Source: Niastella populi (GTDB taxonomy: Bacteria > Bacteroidota > Bacteroidia > Chitinophagales > Chitinophagaceae). From it: DNA of 64,000 nt. The stretch's first letter is position 1; each line of letters opens with the position of its first letter. The position numbers and the translations under genes are program-made. The stretch covers positions 53,924 through 117,923 of the forward strand of contig NZ_LWBP01000186.1 in assembly GCF_002078015.1 (NCBI RefSeq). The letters run 5' to 3'. The notes below the pieces were generated by a model that ran no database searches, was not told the DNA's origin, and saw only the letters and a program-made list of their open reading frames with translations. This document shows positions 29,319-37,145 of the stretch, piece after piece.

Positions 29319-30557
29319 CTAATATTTTTTAACGGTCACTTTTTTGCCCTCGATAGAGAAACGCAGTCCGCCCGTTTTTTCAAGCATGTTCAGCACCTTC
29401 GATACATTCACCTGCCGCTTTATAGTTCCGTTGAAGTGTTGGGTAAATGCGCCGTCAAAAACCACCTGCACATCATACCATCTTTCTAATTGTTTCATCA
29501 CGGATTGAATATCAGTTTCGTTGAACTCGAAAAATCCGTTCTTCCAGGCCATTACCTGGTCCATATCAGGTGAATGGTCAATGGTGAATGGTGAATTGTC
29601 AAGAGCAATTGCCTGTTCACCCGGTTTTAACATTGACCATTTACCATTGACCATTGACGCCACCCGAACGCTTCCTTCAAGCAAAGCCACTTTTGTTTCC
29701 CTGTCATCATCATAAGCACTCACATTAAAGTGTGTGCCCAGCACCTTCACCTGGGCCCCCCCTTGCCCCCCCGGCCGGGGGGGAACAGTAACTATGAAGG
29801 GCATTTTCTTTGCCTCCCCTCCTCCGGAGGGGGTTGGGGGGAGGCTTTCGTGCGCCACTTCAAAATAAGCTTCCCCGTTCATGTTCACTTTTCTTTCCCT
29901 GCCAACAAATGCAATGGGGTAAGTGATCGAACTGCCTGCGTTCAGCCATACTTTGCTACCATCGGCCAATGTGATATCGATTACCTGGCTGCCCCTCGGG
30001 TTGGTAAGCGTATTATAGGCAACTGTATTGGCGGCCCCAGAATAAACGAGTTTGCCATCGGCCGTTTTTGTGAGCTGCACATTGTTCTGTGCCAGGGCGG
30101 TAACACTGTCGAGCGCAATTGTTTGGCCGTTGGCCAGGGTAATGGTGGCCCTGGTTGCCTGCGGCGCAGGAACATCGTTCTCCACCGGTTGTACAGCGGT
30201 CACTTCGCCGGCTGGTTTTTTACCGGTCTTGAAAAAGAACAGGTAACCGCCTACACTTACAGCGGCGATAACAGCGGCGGCTACAGCTATTCGCTCCCAT
30301 TTACGCGAAGGGTTCATGGGAATAACAGGGGTGCTGCCGCTTTGCGGCTTTATGGCCGCATACAATCTTTCCGATTGTTCGCTGTTGAGCCGAACGCTTC
30401 GGTCAACACCCTGGCGTATTGTTTCAAGTGCCTGTTCTACAGCGGTTTTTTGGTCGTCGGCCTCAATGATCTCCATCAATTCTTCCAGTTCTTCGGGCGT
30501 TTCCGTACGGTCAAGGTATCGTTGAAACAGGTATTCAATTCTTTCCTGATTAAGCAT
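29319..30557 (-). CDS. FecR-family anti-sigma factor with repeat-filled loops
   Basis: 412 residues. An N-terminal cytoplasmic anti-sigma region (about 1-85) is followed by one membrane helix (IAVAAAVIAAVSVGGYLFFF) and a periplasmic FecR domain with RGSQVIDITLADGSKVWLNAGS, GEAYFEVAH, VKVLGTHFNVSAYDD and LKPGEQA, then a C-terminal DUF4974-like domain (FNETDIQSVMKQLERWYDV). It holds the ECF sigma factor encoded 105 bp upstream and receives a signal from the SusC STN domain. Odd features: short GC-rich palindromes are inserted in frame at about residues 238-249 and 259-268, around the normal KKMPFIVTV strand. Arrays of 7-bp repeats encode about residues 300-309 and 320-330, either side of LKPGEQA. 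All lie in loops, so the fold may survive. Confidence 0.93.
   Translation of the reverse strand: MLNQERIEYLFQRYLDRTETPEELEELMEIIEADDQKTAVEQALETIRQGVDRSVRLNSEQSERLYAAIKPQSGSTPVIPMNPSRKWERIAVAAAVIAAVSVGGYLFFFKTGKKPAGEVTAVQPVENDVPAPQATRATITLANGQTIALDSVTALAQNNVQLTKTADGKLVYSGAANTVAYNTLTNPRGSQVIDITLADGSKVWLNAGSSITYPIAFVGRERKVNMNGEAYFEVAHESLPPTPSGGGEAKKMPFIVTVPPRPGGQGGAQVKVLGTHFNVSAYDDDRETKVALLEGSVRVASMVNGKWSMLKPGEQAIALDNSPFTIDHSPDMDQVMAWKNGFFEFNETDIQSVMKQLERWYDVQVVFDGAFTQHFNGTIKRQVNVSKVLNMLEKTGGLRFSIEGKKVTVKKY
29570..29597. repeat. 7-bp tandem repeats inside fecR (array A)
   Basis: Four units in register: GTGAATG, GTCAATG, GTGAATG, GTGAATT. They encode the loop just after LKPGEQAIAL. Reverse complements of these units make up array B 33 bp away. 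Confidence 0.85.
29631..29658. repeat. 7-bp tandem repeats inside fecR (array B)
   Basis: Four units in register: CATTGAC, CATTTAC, CATTGAC, CATTGAC. They encode the loop just before LKPGEQA and are the inverted form of array A, so the pair can fold into a stem around the conserved motif. Confidence 0.85.
29754..29783. repeat. C/G-run palindrome inside fecR
   Basis: Seven C, TTG, then an 18-bp perfect palindrome CCCCCCCGGCCGGGGGGG (29766-29783). It encodes a Pro/Gly-rich PPRPGGQGGA loop that ordinary FecR proteins lack. The homopolymer runs are potential slippage sites. Confidence 0.85.
29812..29845. repeat. GC-rich inverted repeat inside fecR
   Basis: GCCTCCCC (29812-29819) pairs with GGGGAGGC (29838-29845), with an inner palindrome CCTCCGGAGG at 29821-29830. 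It encodes LPPTPSGGGEA between the conserved YFEVAH and PFIV segments. Confidence 0.85.
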
Positions 30558-30662
30558 AGTTGGTTTGATTAGATATAAGCAAAGGTTTAGTGCGGCAATA
30601 CATACCTATAGTACTGACGCATGGGAGAAAATACAGGGCGACACGCCCGTAATATTTTTTTA

Positions 30663-31274
30663 TTAATTTTTTAAAAGGAAGGAGAGCAAAATGGTGGCAA
30701 TGGCGAGGCGCATTTCAAGATAGGTCCTGATGCCTGTCACCGCGCGGCGAAGATGTTCTTTAACGGTGTTGCGGCTAATGTTCAGTTCGGCGGCTATTTC
30801 TTCGTAGGTTAAACCGGCTTCGCGGCTGAGTTTATAAATGCGGCGTTGCTGCTCAGGCAGTTGATTGATGGCGGCATTCACCAGGTCGCGGTTTTCGCGG
30901 GTGATGAGGATGTCTTCGGCAGTGGCCACCTGCTGGCCGGTTTGTAATTCGTGCGCGGTTTTCGCTTTGCGGTCGAGCGCTATTTTGCGCAGTGCGGTAT
31001 AACAAAGATTGCGGGTAATGGTAAAGAACCAGTTTTCAAATTTCAGGATCTCAGGCAGTTCGTCACGATGCTGCCAAAGTTTCATAAAACTGTCCTGCAC
31101 AATTTCTTCGGCCAGTGGAACCAGCCGGGTAATGCCAAGGGCAAAAGCGTACACTTCATCTTTGTGGTGGTCATATAACTGCCTGAAGGCGCTTTCGTCA
31201 CCGCCGGCCAGCCGGTGAAGCAGTTCCCTTTCATTATATGTTGTGTTTTGTTGCAAAAGCTTATATGCCGACAA
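30663..31274 (-). CDS. ECF sigma-70 factor
   Basis: 203 residues with sigma region 2 (DESAFRQLYDHHKDEVYAFAL, EEIVQDSFMKLW, FENWFFTITRNLCYTALRK) and region 4 (INQLPEQQRRIYKLSREAGLTYEEIAAELNISRNTVKEHL, with the helix-turn-helix). The C-terminal tail is hydrophobic (LAIATILLSFLLKN), as in many Bacteroidota FecI-like factors. It directs RNA polymerase to the adjacent transporter operon when released by the FecR protein encoded 105 bp downstream. Sigma, FecR, SusC and SusD lie in order on the minus strand. Confidence 0.95.
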   Translation of the reverse strand: MSAYKLLQQNTTYNERELLHRLAGGDESAFRQLYDHHKDEVYAFALGITRLVPLAEEIVQDSFMKLWQHRDELPEILKFENWFFTITRNLCYTALRKIALDRKAKTAHELQTGQQVATAEDILITRENRDLVNAAINQLPEQQRRIYKLSREAGLTYEEIAAELNISRNTVKEHLRRAVTGIRTYLEMRLAIATILLSFLLKN

Positions 31275-31348
31275 TATAATAAATATGCATAAAAATATGT
31301 AAAATCAATATTTGACCAATGTATTTGATGCTTATTGTATAAAAGCTA

Positions 31349-31378
31349 AAAGGCTGCCTCTTTTCAGAGACAGCCTTT
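31349..31378. terminator. Intrinsic terminator after lyase copy 2
   Basis: AAAGGCTGCCTCT (31349-31361) pairs with AGAGACAGCCTTT (31366-31378), one G-U pair, around a TTTC loop. It sits 26 bp past the lyase stop on the minus strand and separates the lyase from the sigma gene. Confidence 0.8.
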
Positions 31379-31403
31379 CGTCCTTGTTATGAAAACACCT
31401 GTT

Positions 31404-32663
31404 CTACTTTACAATTGTGAATGTGATGGTTTTTGCTGTACCTGCCGTAGTACCAGCAGAAGGGGTAGCCTTCAGGGTATAGGTTCCGGTTGCAGGCGGG
31501 TTCCAGTTACCATAATAAAAGTTACCAGATCCATTATCGCCATGCAGGGCGAACGGAGCAGCATCGTCTGTAAATGTTTTGCTTTGTTTGCCGCTCAATT
31601 GAAACTTCACATTTTTTACATCTGTTGTAACAACCGCACGGATGTTCACTTTCTTCAGCTTCAATTTGCTCAGGCTGATGGTTTGTCCGTTTACGATCGA
31701 CTGTACATCTTTTTCCGTTTCTGAGTTAACCAGTTTGAAGTCAGTTACGCTCATAGTTTTCGATGGCGTTAATGTCGTGGTGGTTTGGGTAGTTGTATCT
31801 GTTGCCGGCGGCGGAGGTACAGTACCGCCTGGTGTGGGCGCCATATCGGCATAAGTAGCATTCTCGTTGCCAATTTTGATATCATCAAAATAAAGTACCC
31901 TTATATTTGTTTGAGTGGTGCCGGTGCCATTCCAGTTTGATTTATACACACCCATTTTTATATTGGGATTGTGAATATCACCGCTTATCGCATACATGTT
32001 GGCGCCTGAGCGGTTCATGATCTTAACACCATCGCGCCAGATCTCAATTAAACCGTCAGAACCCGAAGCGTGTTTAATGTGCATAACATAAGCATGCCAT
32101 TTGTCTTTATCGAAAACACCCAGATCGAACCAAGTGCCCAGGATCCTTATATATAATTTGTCTGCTTTTACCCGTAAGCAAAGAGCCGGTGTTTTGCCAC
32201 CGCCCTGGTGCCATTGGGTAATAACATCGTCATCGGTGTCATATTTATATTGAGCCGCAGGCGCATACATCGCATAGGAATACCAGCGGTTCAGGTTGGC
32301 TGTTTCAGGAAAACTGATCTCTGTTCTTGTACCATTCTTAATTTCAGGATCGGTATCCCTTAATTCGAAACGAGCCGATTTTACGCCCTGGTAGGCGGGG
32401 TTTGAAACAGTGGTGATACCGTAAGAAGTAGCTACCTGTTTGCTTACACCGGTACTAAAGAAAGAGGCGCCTTCAAGGTTGTCGGCCCAAAGAAGGTTGC
32501 CAATGGCTTTGGTTGAAACAGGCGCATTTAACGCACGCTCATCATAGGTTTGTTCTATTGTCGCTTTTTTGCACGATACGATAGAAGCCATTAACAGGGA
32601 AGCAGCCAGTAAGCGTTGGTTGGAACGGATAAAATTGGTTGTTGTACGCATTGAAGTTTTCAT
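31404..32663 (-). CDS. Heparin-lyase-I-like polysaccharide lyase lipoprotein (copy 2)
   Basis: 419 residues, lipobox MASIVSC (Cys31). It is a close paralogue of the protein at 14.4-15.7 kb along its whole length: NGTRTEISFPE, NRWYSYAMYAP, ITQWHQGGG, LCLRVKADKLYIRILG, YVMHIKHASGSDGLIEIW, YFDDIKIGNE, a Pro/Thr linker, and the same C-terminal Ig-like domain ending TITFTIVK. A surface lyase for an acidic polysaccharide is the likeliest role; specificity unknown. It lies upstream of the sigma gene but is cut off from it by a terminator. Here the ATG after the conserved AACCTCAA leader is in frame and is the start; in copy 1 that same ATG is out of frame. Confidence 0.8.
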   Translation of the reverse strand: MKTSMRTTTNFIRSNQRLLAASLLMASIVSCKKATIEQTYDERALNAPVSTKAIGNLLWADNLEGASFFSTGVSKQVATSYGITTVSNPAYQGVKSARFELRDTDPEIKNGTRTEISFPETANLNRWYSYAMYAPAAQYKYDTDDDVITQWHQGGGKTPALCLRVKADKLYIRILGTWFDLGVFDKDKWHAYVMHIKHASGSDGLIEIWRDGVKIMNRSGANMYAISGDIHNPNIKMGVYKSNWNGTGTTQTNIRVLYFDDIKIGNENATYADMAPTPGGTVPPPPATDTTTQTTTTLTPSKTMSVTDFKLVNSETEKDVQSIVNGQTISLSKLKLKKVNIRAVVTTDVKNVKFQLSGKQSKTFTDDAAPFALHGDNGSGNFYYGNWNPPATGTYTLKATPSAGTTAGTAKTITFTIVK

Positions 32664-33078
32664 TTGAGGTTATTGATTGAATTTTTCTAAGGATACGTGA
32701 TGATTTTTTTATTTCGTCACTACAGCATAATAACTCACCATGCGAGGGGATTGTTATGTGGCGTTTTATTCGATTCCGCGAATTATGCAGTAATTCTTAC
32801 TGCCCGCAGGGAAAATGCTTAACGTTTTTGCCGAAGGATTTCTTAGTTCCCGTTTAAGAGTGGAAAAGACAATTTTACGCAGGGTCGCAATATTCATCTT
32901 TCAACGGAGTGGTTTACCCTGACAGGTGAGAGAAAAATAAGGCCAAATACCGCATAAATCAGGGGTTACTGCTTAGTGCGTTCATCGGCTTATGCACGGT
33001 ATAAAATAATTTGAATTTTCTGTGACGTTTTTTTCTGCAGGCAGGTTCTTAAAGTACTATAATAAATAATAAACAACG
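32664..33078. other. Intergenic region, about 415 bp
   Basis: Upstream region shared by lyase copy 2 (minus) and the decayed small gene (plus). The lyase leader AACCTCAAATGAAAA matches that of copy 1. No gene, hairpin or repeat of note was seen. Confidence 0.5.
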
Positions 33079-33389
33079 ATGAAAATTGTAAAGGTAACTT
33101 ACACAGTTAATCCGGGTGTTGTAGCAGCCAACCGGGAAAATGTAAAAAAGTTTGTAAATGACATCAGGGCGCTGAACAATTCCGCCATCAGGTATATCGG
33201 TTACCTCGCCGGCGATGGCAAAACATTTATCCATATCGGTGCATTCGATAATGACGAGGCGCAAAAACAATTGCCCGACCTGCCTTCTTTTAAATCATTT
33301 TAACAACAACGAAATGCAGTGGGCCGGAGGCGCCGGAAAATCTGGAGATCATTCAGGTGGTAGCAGCATCGTACCATCTTTTTGAGTAA
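33079..33389 (+). pseudogene. Decayed ABM-fold small protein gene
   Basis: The first 74 codons encode MKIVKVTYTVNPGVVAANR...LPSFKSF, resembling the start of ~100-residue antibiotic-biosynthesis-monooxygenase-like (ABM, dimeric alpha-beta barrel) proteins. The frame then stops at TAA (33301-33303). Reading on in the -1 frame from about 33312 gives KCSGPEAPENLEIIQVVAASYHLFE before a stop at 33387, which is the expected C-terminus of the same family. The junction is explained by CAA changed to TAA plus loss of one base in a CTG codon near 33310. So the gene carries two lesions. A functional truncated protein is possible but unlikely. The plus-strand gene that follows starts at 33515. Confidence 0.75.
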
Positions 33390-33514
33390 CAGGCAAATGC
33401 AAAAAACGGGCTACTACTATAAAGGTTACTTTTGTGGCATGGAACGGGTTTTTTAATAGTTTACCTGAGCTGGAAACTGCCCATTCAGCATTCAGCTGGC
33501 CTAAAACCAATTTT

Positions 33515-34459
33515 ATGTCAAAAAGAGAAGCTATATTTCTGATCACCATTGTAGTAGTCGTTATCGGCGGGTTCTATTATTATATGAAATATGTTTTTGA
33601 GCCGGCGCCGAAACAGCCTGCCGATGTGCTGGTAGCGAACACGGATGCAAAACCTGCCCCAAAGCCGAACAATAATGAATGGCGCTTGCCGGGTGTACTG
33701 AAAGAGATCTCGGCAAACGTTTTCAGTGATAATGATCACATGGCCTGTATACAGGACAATGATGGAATAATTTTTATATATAACCTGCAAAGCAGGCGCA
33801 TAGATGGTAAAATTCCTTTTGCCGGAAATGGTGATTATGAAGGGCTGGCCAAAGTGCAAAACAGCTGGTATGTATTGCGGTCAGATGGTTTTTTGTTCGA
33901 GGTGCAGGAGCAGTCCGGCGCAAAACCGATAGTTACAACCTATGATCTGCCCCTTACTGTAGAAAATGAAACCGAGGCTTTATGTTACGATAGTGCGAAT
34001 AACAGGCTGCTCGTTGGGGTTAAAGAAAAGGACCTGACGGAAAAAGATAAAAAAGGCGTTTATGGTTTCGATCTCAAAACAAAGAAAATGAGCACCGACG
34101 CGGTTTTTTATCTTGAATCGCCAAAAAAGGAGAATGATAAGGACGGGAAGAAAGACAGGGACGACGATGATAAAGGAAAAGAAAAGAAAAAGAAAAAAGA
34201 CAGGTCGGGCATCAAACCGTCGGGTATTGCCATCGAGCCCGGCACCGGCGACCTGTATATCCTCGATGGTCCGTCATCGCGGCTGATTACAGCCGATTCA
34301 AAAGGCAGGATCAAATCCAACGTTCAACTCGATAAACACACATTTCCACAACCCGAAGGCTTGTGTTTCAGCCCGGGCGGCGACCTGTATATTTCAAGCG
34401 AAGGCGGCAAGAACGGGCAGGGGGTAATTGTAAAATTCAAACCGGAGGTTACGCCATAA
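33515..34459 (+). CDS. SdiA-regulated/YjiK-type beta-propeller, membrane-anchored
   Basis: 314 residues from the ATG at 33515, which precedes an N-terminal anchor (AIFLITIVVVVIGGFYYYM). The periplasmic part reads like the SdiA-regulated propeller family: WRLPGVLKEISANVFS, GNGDYEGLAKVQNSWYVLRSDG, VENETEALCYDSANNRLLVG, PSGIAIEPGTGDLYILDG and FPQPEGLCFSPGGDLYISSEGG. A highly charged low-complexity insertion (Lys/Asp/Glu, about residues 205-228) interrupts one blade. Members are thought to bind a ligand or metal in the envelope, but the biochemical role is not settled. Convergent with the superoxide dismutase gene; no operon partner. Confidence 0.8.
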   Translation: MSKREAIFLITIVVVVIGGFYYYMKYVFEPAPKQPADVLVANTDAKPAPKPNNNEWRLPGVLKEISANVFSDNDHMACIQDNDGIIFIYNLQSRRIDGKIPFAGNGDYEGLAKVQNSWYVLRSDGFLFEVQEQSGAKPIVTTYDLPLTVENETEALCYDSANNRLLVGVKEKDLTEKDKKGVYGFDLKTKKMSTDAVFYLESPKKENDKDGKKDRDDDDKGKEKKKKKDRSGIKPSGIAIEPGTGDLYILDGPSSRLITADSKGRIKSNVQLDKHTFPQPEGLCFSPGGDLYISSEGGKNGQGVIVKFKPEVTP

Positions 34460-34607
34460 GTAATACTGAATGGTGTTTTTATACCCATACAACACGGGCA
34501 AAGGCGTACATCTTTGCCTGCACAAAAAGCAAAATGGCGTACCGCCCCGGAATTCGAAGTATTGAGAAAGCGGATAAAAAGCGGGTTGCCGCCGGTAAAC
34601 TGACCGG

Positions 34608-35372
34608 TTATTTTATAATGCCTTCAGCCCGTTTCCGGATATACTCCCAGTTGATCACGCTCCACCAGGCAGTGATATAGTCGGGCCGTTTGTTCTGGTA
34701 TTTCAGGTAATAGGCGTGTTCCCATACATCGAGTCCCAATACGGGAATACCTTTTATGGGTGCTACATCCATCAGCGGGTTGTCCTGGTTGGGAGTAGAG
34801 GTAACCGCCAGTTTTTTATCGTTGGTATATATCAACCAGGCCCAGCCGCTGCCGAACCGGTCTTTGGCGGCATTGTTGAACTGGGTTTTAAATGCTTCGG
34901 GCGAGCCAAAATCCCGCGTTATCATGTCAGCCAGCTTACCCGAAGGCGCATTGCTGCCGCCCGGCGCTTTCAGCGATTTCCAGAATAATTCATGATTATA
35001 ATGGCCGCCGGCGTTGTTACGCATTTTATCGGTGTATCTCGAAACGTTGTTCAGTAACTTTTCTATGGATGTTGAGGCCGTATTCACCTGTTCCGCTTTT
35101 ACCGCATCGGCCAGGTTTTTGGCATACGTAGCTGCATGTTTGGTATAATGAATTTCCATGGTAAGGGCATCTATGGCCGGTTCAAGCGCCTTATATGAAT
35201 AACCCAACGGCGTTTGCTGCCAGCCGATATCGTTCATGTCGGCTGCGAAGTTTACCCGAGCGTTCTCCCCGGCCAGTGAGGCCAGGGCAGGCATAGCCAG
35301 CACACAGCCCAAACCGGCTTTTCCGGTATTCATTAAAAAGCGGCGCCGGCTGAAAGTATTTTCATTTTTCAT
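34608..35372 (-). CDS. Tat-exported Fe/Mn superoxide dismutase
   Basis: 254 residues. The N-terminus is a twin-arginine leader (FSRRRFLMNTGKAGLGCVLAMP), so the folded metalloenzyme is exported to the periplasm, unlike the usual cytosolic form. The mature part is a complete Fe/Mn SOD: MEIHYTKHAATY (first His ligand), NAGGHYNHELFW (second His), GSGWAWL, and LDVWEHAYYLKYQN (Asp and His ligands), ending in the WWSVINWEYIRKR helix. It converts superoxide to peroxide and oxygen. Iron versus manganese cannot be told safely here. Single-gene unit. Confidence 0.95.
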   Translation of the reverse strand: MKNENTFSRRRFLMNTGKAGLGCVLAMPALASLAGENARVNFAADMNDIGWQQTPLGYSYKALEPAIDALTMEIHYTKHAATYAKNLADAVKAEQVNTASTSIEKLLNNVSRYTDKMRNNAGGHYNHELFWKSLKAPGGSNAPSGKLADMITRDFGSPEAFKTQFNNAAKDRFGSGWAWLIYTNDKKLAVTSTPNQDNPLMDVAPIKGIPVLGLDVWEHAYYLKYQNKRPDYITAWWSVINWEYIRKRAEGIIK

Positions 35373-35490
35373 AATGCTATATGGGTTTGAAGTAGAACCA
35401 AATGCAAAATTCAGGCCCCGGGTTGCTGTTCGTAAAAAAATAAACCTTGAAATTATTCTGTAGAATGCTGAACAGTTATATTGCCTGTTT

Positions 35491-35922
35491 ATGACAGCAA
35501 CCGGAATAAATAAGAACGTGTTTAAGGTAGCGCTGGTACTGGGCTGGCTGCTGGTATCGGTGGTGGGGTTTATGGTAAAACTTCCCCGCGGCTTCAGGCA
35601 TTACGACAAAGAATTACATGCCGCTTTTTATTTTATGGCTGCCGCCTTTCTGAACATCCTGTTCACGAATGGAAAGTTCACCAGGCACATTCTTATTTTC
35701 GGATTGCTATACCTGTTCAGTATTTCAATAGAATACGCACAGGAATATTCGAACAAACTGTTGCATAAACGGATCCACGGCCGGTTCGACCCGGAAGACG
35801 TTAAATACAATCTTCGCGGGTTGATCGCCTTTTCCATATTATGGGCGCCTTACCGGCTTGTTATGTCGGTTTACAACAGGTTTAAACTGAAGGATACCCC
35901 TGAACCCGGCGCGCGGGAATGA
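35491..35922 (+). CDS. VanZ-like membrane protein
   Basis: 143 residues with about four membrane helices. Charged residues in the VanZ pattern are present: HYDKELHAAFYF near the first loop, SIEYAQEY in a central helix, and the GRFDPEDVKYNLRGLIAF segment before the last helix. The family takes its name from a teicoplanin-resistance accessory protein, but most members have no proven role. Stands alone between the superoxide dismutase and the DNA repair gene. Confidence 0.75.
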   Translation: MTATGINKNVFKVALVLGWLLVSVVGFMVKLPRGFRHYDKELHAAFYFMAAAFLNILFTNGKFTRHILIFGLLYLFSISIEYAQEYSNKLLHKRIHGRFDPEDVKYNLRGLIAFSILWAPYRLVMSVYNRFKLKDTPEPGARE

Positions 35923-36032
35923 CCGGTTCATTGCGAGTTCACTTCCCCGGTATTTCCTGGGCTTATTTCTTCCTGCTGACATAAGGTTGTCACTGCGATG
36001 GCCTTACTTTGTACCATTCAAACTCAAAAAGT

Positions 36033-37136
36033 ATGTTGCCGTTAAAAGAGCTGTATTCTCCTGCATTTTACGACCAGGTAGGGGATGTTTTTTCAGAGAT
36101 AGTTCCGGGGTTCAACAAAGCGGTTTTTATAAAAAAGATCTATTCTTCCGGCTTTAAAAAAATGGAATTGAAGGAGCGGATGCGCCATACCACTTCGGTA
36201 TTGCACGAATTTCTGCCGGCTAAATTTCCCGCTGCCGCCAGGATCATAAAAAAAGCCATCGTGCAATTCAGGAAGCGGGGTTGGGGTGAAGGCCGGCTTG
36301 AGTATATGTTCCTGCCCGATTATATTGAGGTATATGGTATCGATGATCTTGATGCGGCAACGGATGTTATTGAGTATACAACACAATTTGTAAGCTGTGA
36401 GTTTGCCGTACGGCCATTTCTTTTGAAATATGAAAAACCCATGATCGCTCAAATGCAGCGCTGGGCAAAACATGAAAATCATAAAGTGCGCAGGCTGGCC
36501 AGTGAAGGCATGCGGCCCCGGCTGCCATGGGGCATGGCGGTACCCGCGCTCAAAAAACAACCGGCGGAAGTACTGATCGTACTGGAGCAGTTAAAAACGG
36601 ATCCTTCTGAATGGGTGCGCAAAAGTGTGGCCAATTGTTTAAACGACATTGCAAAAGACCACCCCGTGCTGGCTGTAAGCACAGCAAAGCGCTGGATGGG
36701 AATCAGCCGGGAAACCGACGCCATTGTAAAACATGGCTGCAGAACGCTTTTAAAACAGGGACATGTGGAAGTGCTGGGCCTGTTCAGCCTTGCACATAGC
36801 CCCAATATAAAATTGCTGAGTTATAATTTGTCTACCACGAAGGTGCGCATTGGAGAGAACCTGCAGTTTACGGTAAGCATACATAACAAAGATGATCGTG
36901 CGCTCACCGTACGTTTGGAATATGGCATCTATTACCTGCGAAAGAACGGAACGCATTCAAAGAAGGTGTTCAAGATCAGCGAACGGCAGTTTATGGCCGG
37001 TGAAAAAGCCACCATCACACGCAAACAAAGTTTTAAAATAATTACCACCCGCAAATATTATCCGGGTAAACATAAAGTATCGATCATTATCAACGGGCGC
37101 GAACAAAAGACGGAATTTTTTGAAGTGCTTTCATAA
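36033..37136 (+). CDS. AlkC/AlkD-like HEAT-repeat DNA glycosylase with C-terminal Ig-like domain
   Basis: 367 residues from the ATG at 36033; an in-frame TTG at 36009 is less likely. Residues 1 to about 265 are HEAT-like helices of the AlkC/AlkD 3-methyladenine glycosylase superfamily: RRLASEGMRPRLPWG, SEWVRKSVANCLNDIAKDHP and AKRWMG...VKHGCRTLLKQG. Residues about 270-367 are an Ig-like beta sandwich (IGENLQFTVSIHNKDDRALTVRLEYGIYYL ... KHKVSIIINGREQKTEFF). This fusion matches the AlkC subgroup in which the Ig domain helps grip DNA. It would excise alkylated bases such as N3-methyladenine in the cytoplasm. No SOS- or Ada-like control site was recognised. Confidence 0.88.
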   Translation: MLPLKELYSPAFYDQVGDVFSEIVPGFNKAVFIKKIYSSGFKKMELKERMRHTTSVLHEFLPAKFPAAARIIKKAIVQFRKRGWGEGRLEYMFLPDYIEVYGIDDLDAATDVIEYTTQFVSCEFAVRPFLLKYEKPMIAQMQRWAKHENHKVRRLASEGMRPRLPWGMAVPALKKQPAEVLIVLEQLKTDPSEWVRKSVANCLNDIAKDHPVLAVSTAKRWMGISRETDAIVKHGCRTLLKQGHVEVLGLFSLAHSPNIKLLSYNLSTTKVRIGENLQFTVSIHNKDDRALTVRLEYGIYYLRKNGTHSKKVFKISERQFMAGEKATITRKQSFKIITTRKYYPGKHKVSIIINGREQKTEFFEVLS

Positions 37137-37145
37137 ACATAACTG

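Noticed and set aside
34497..34518. GGCAAAG/CTTTGCC hairpin as a terminator
   Set aside because: Stem of 7 bp with no T run on either side; may be chance.
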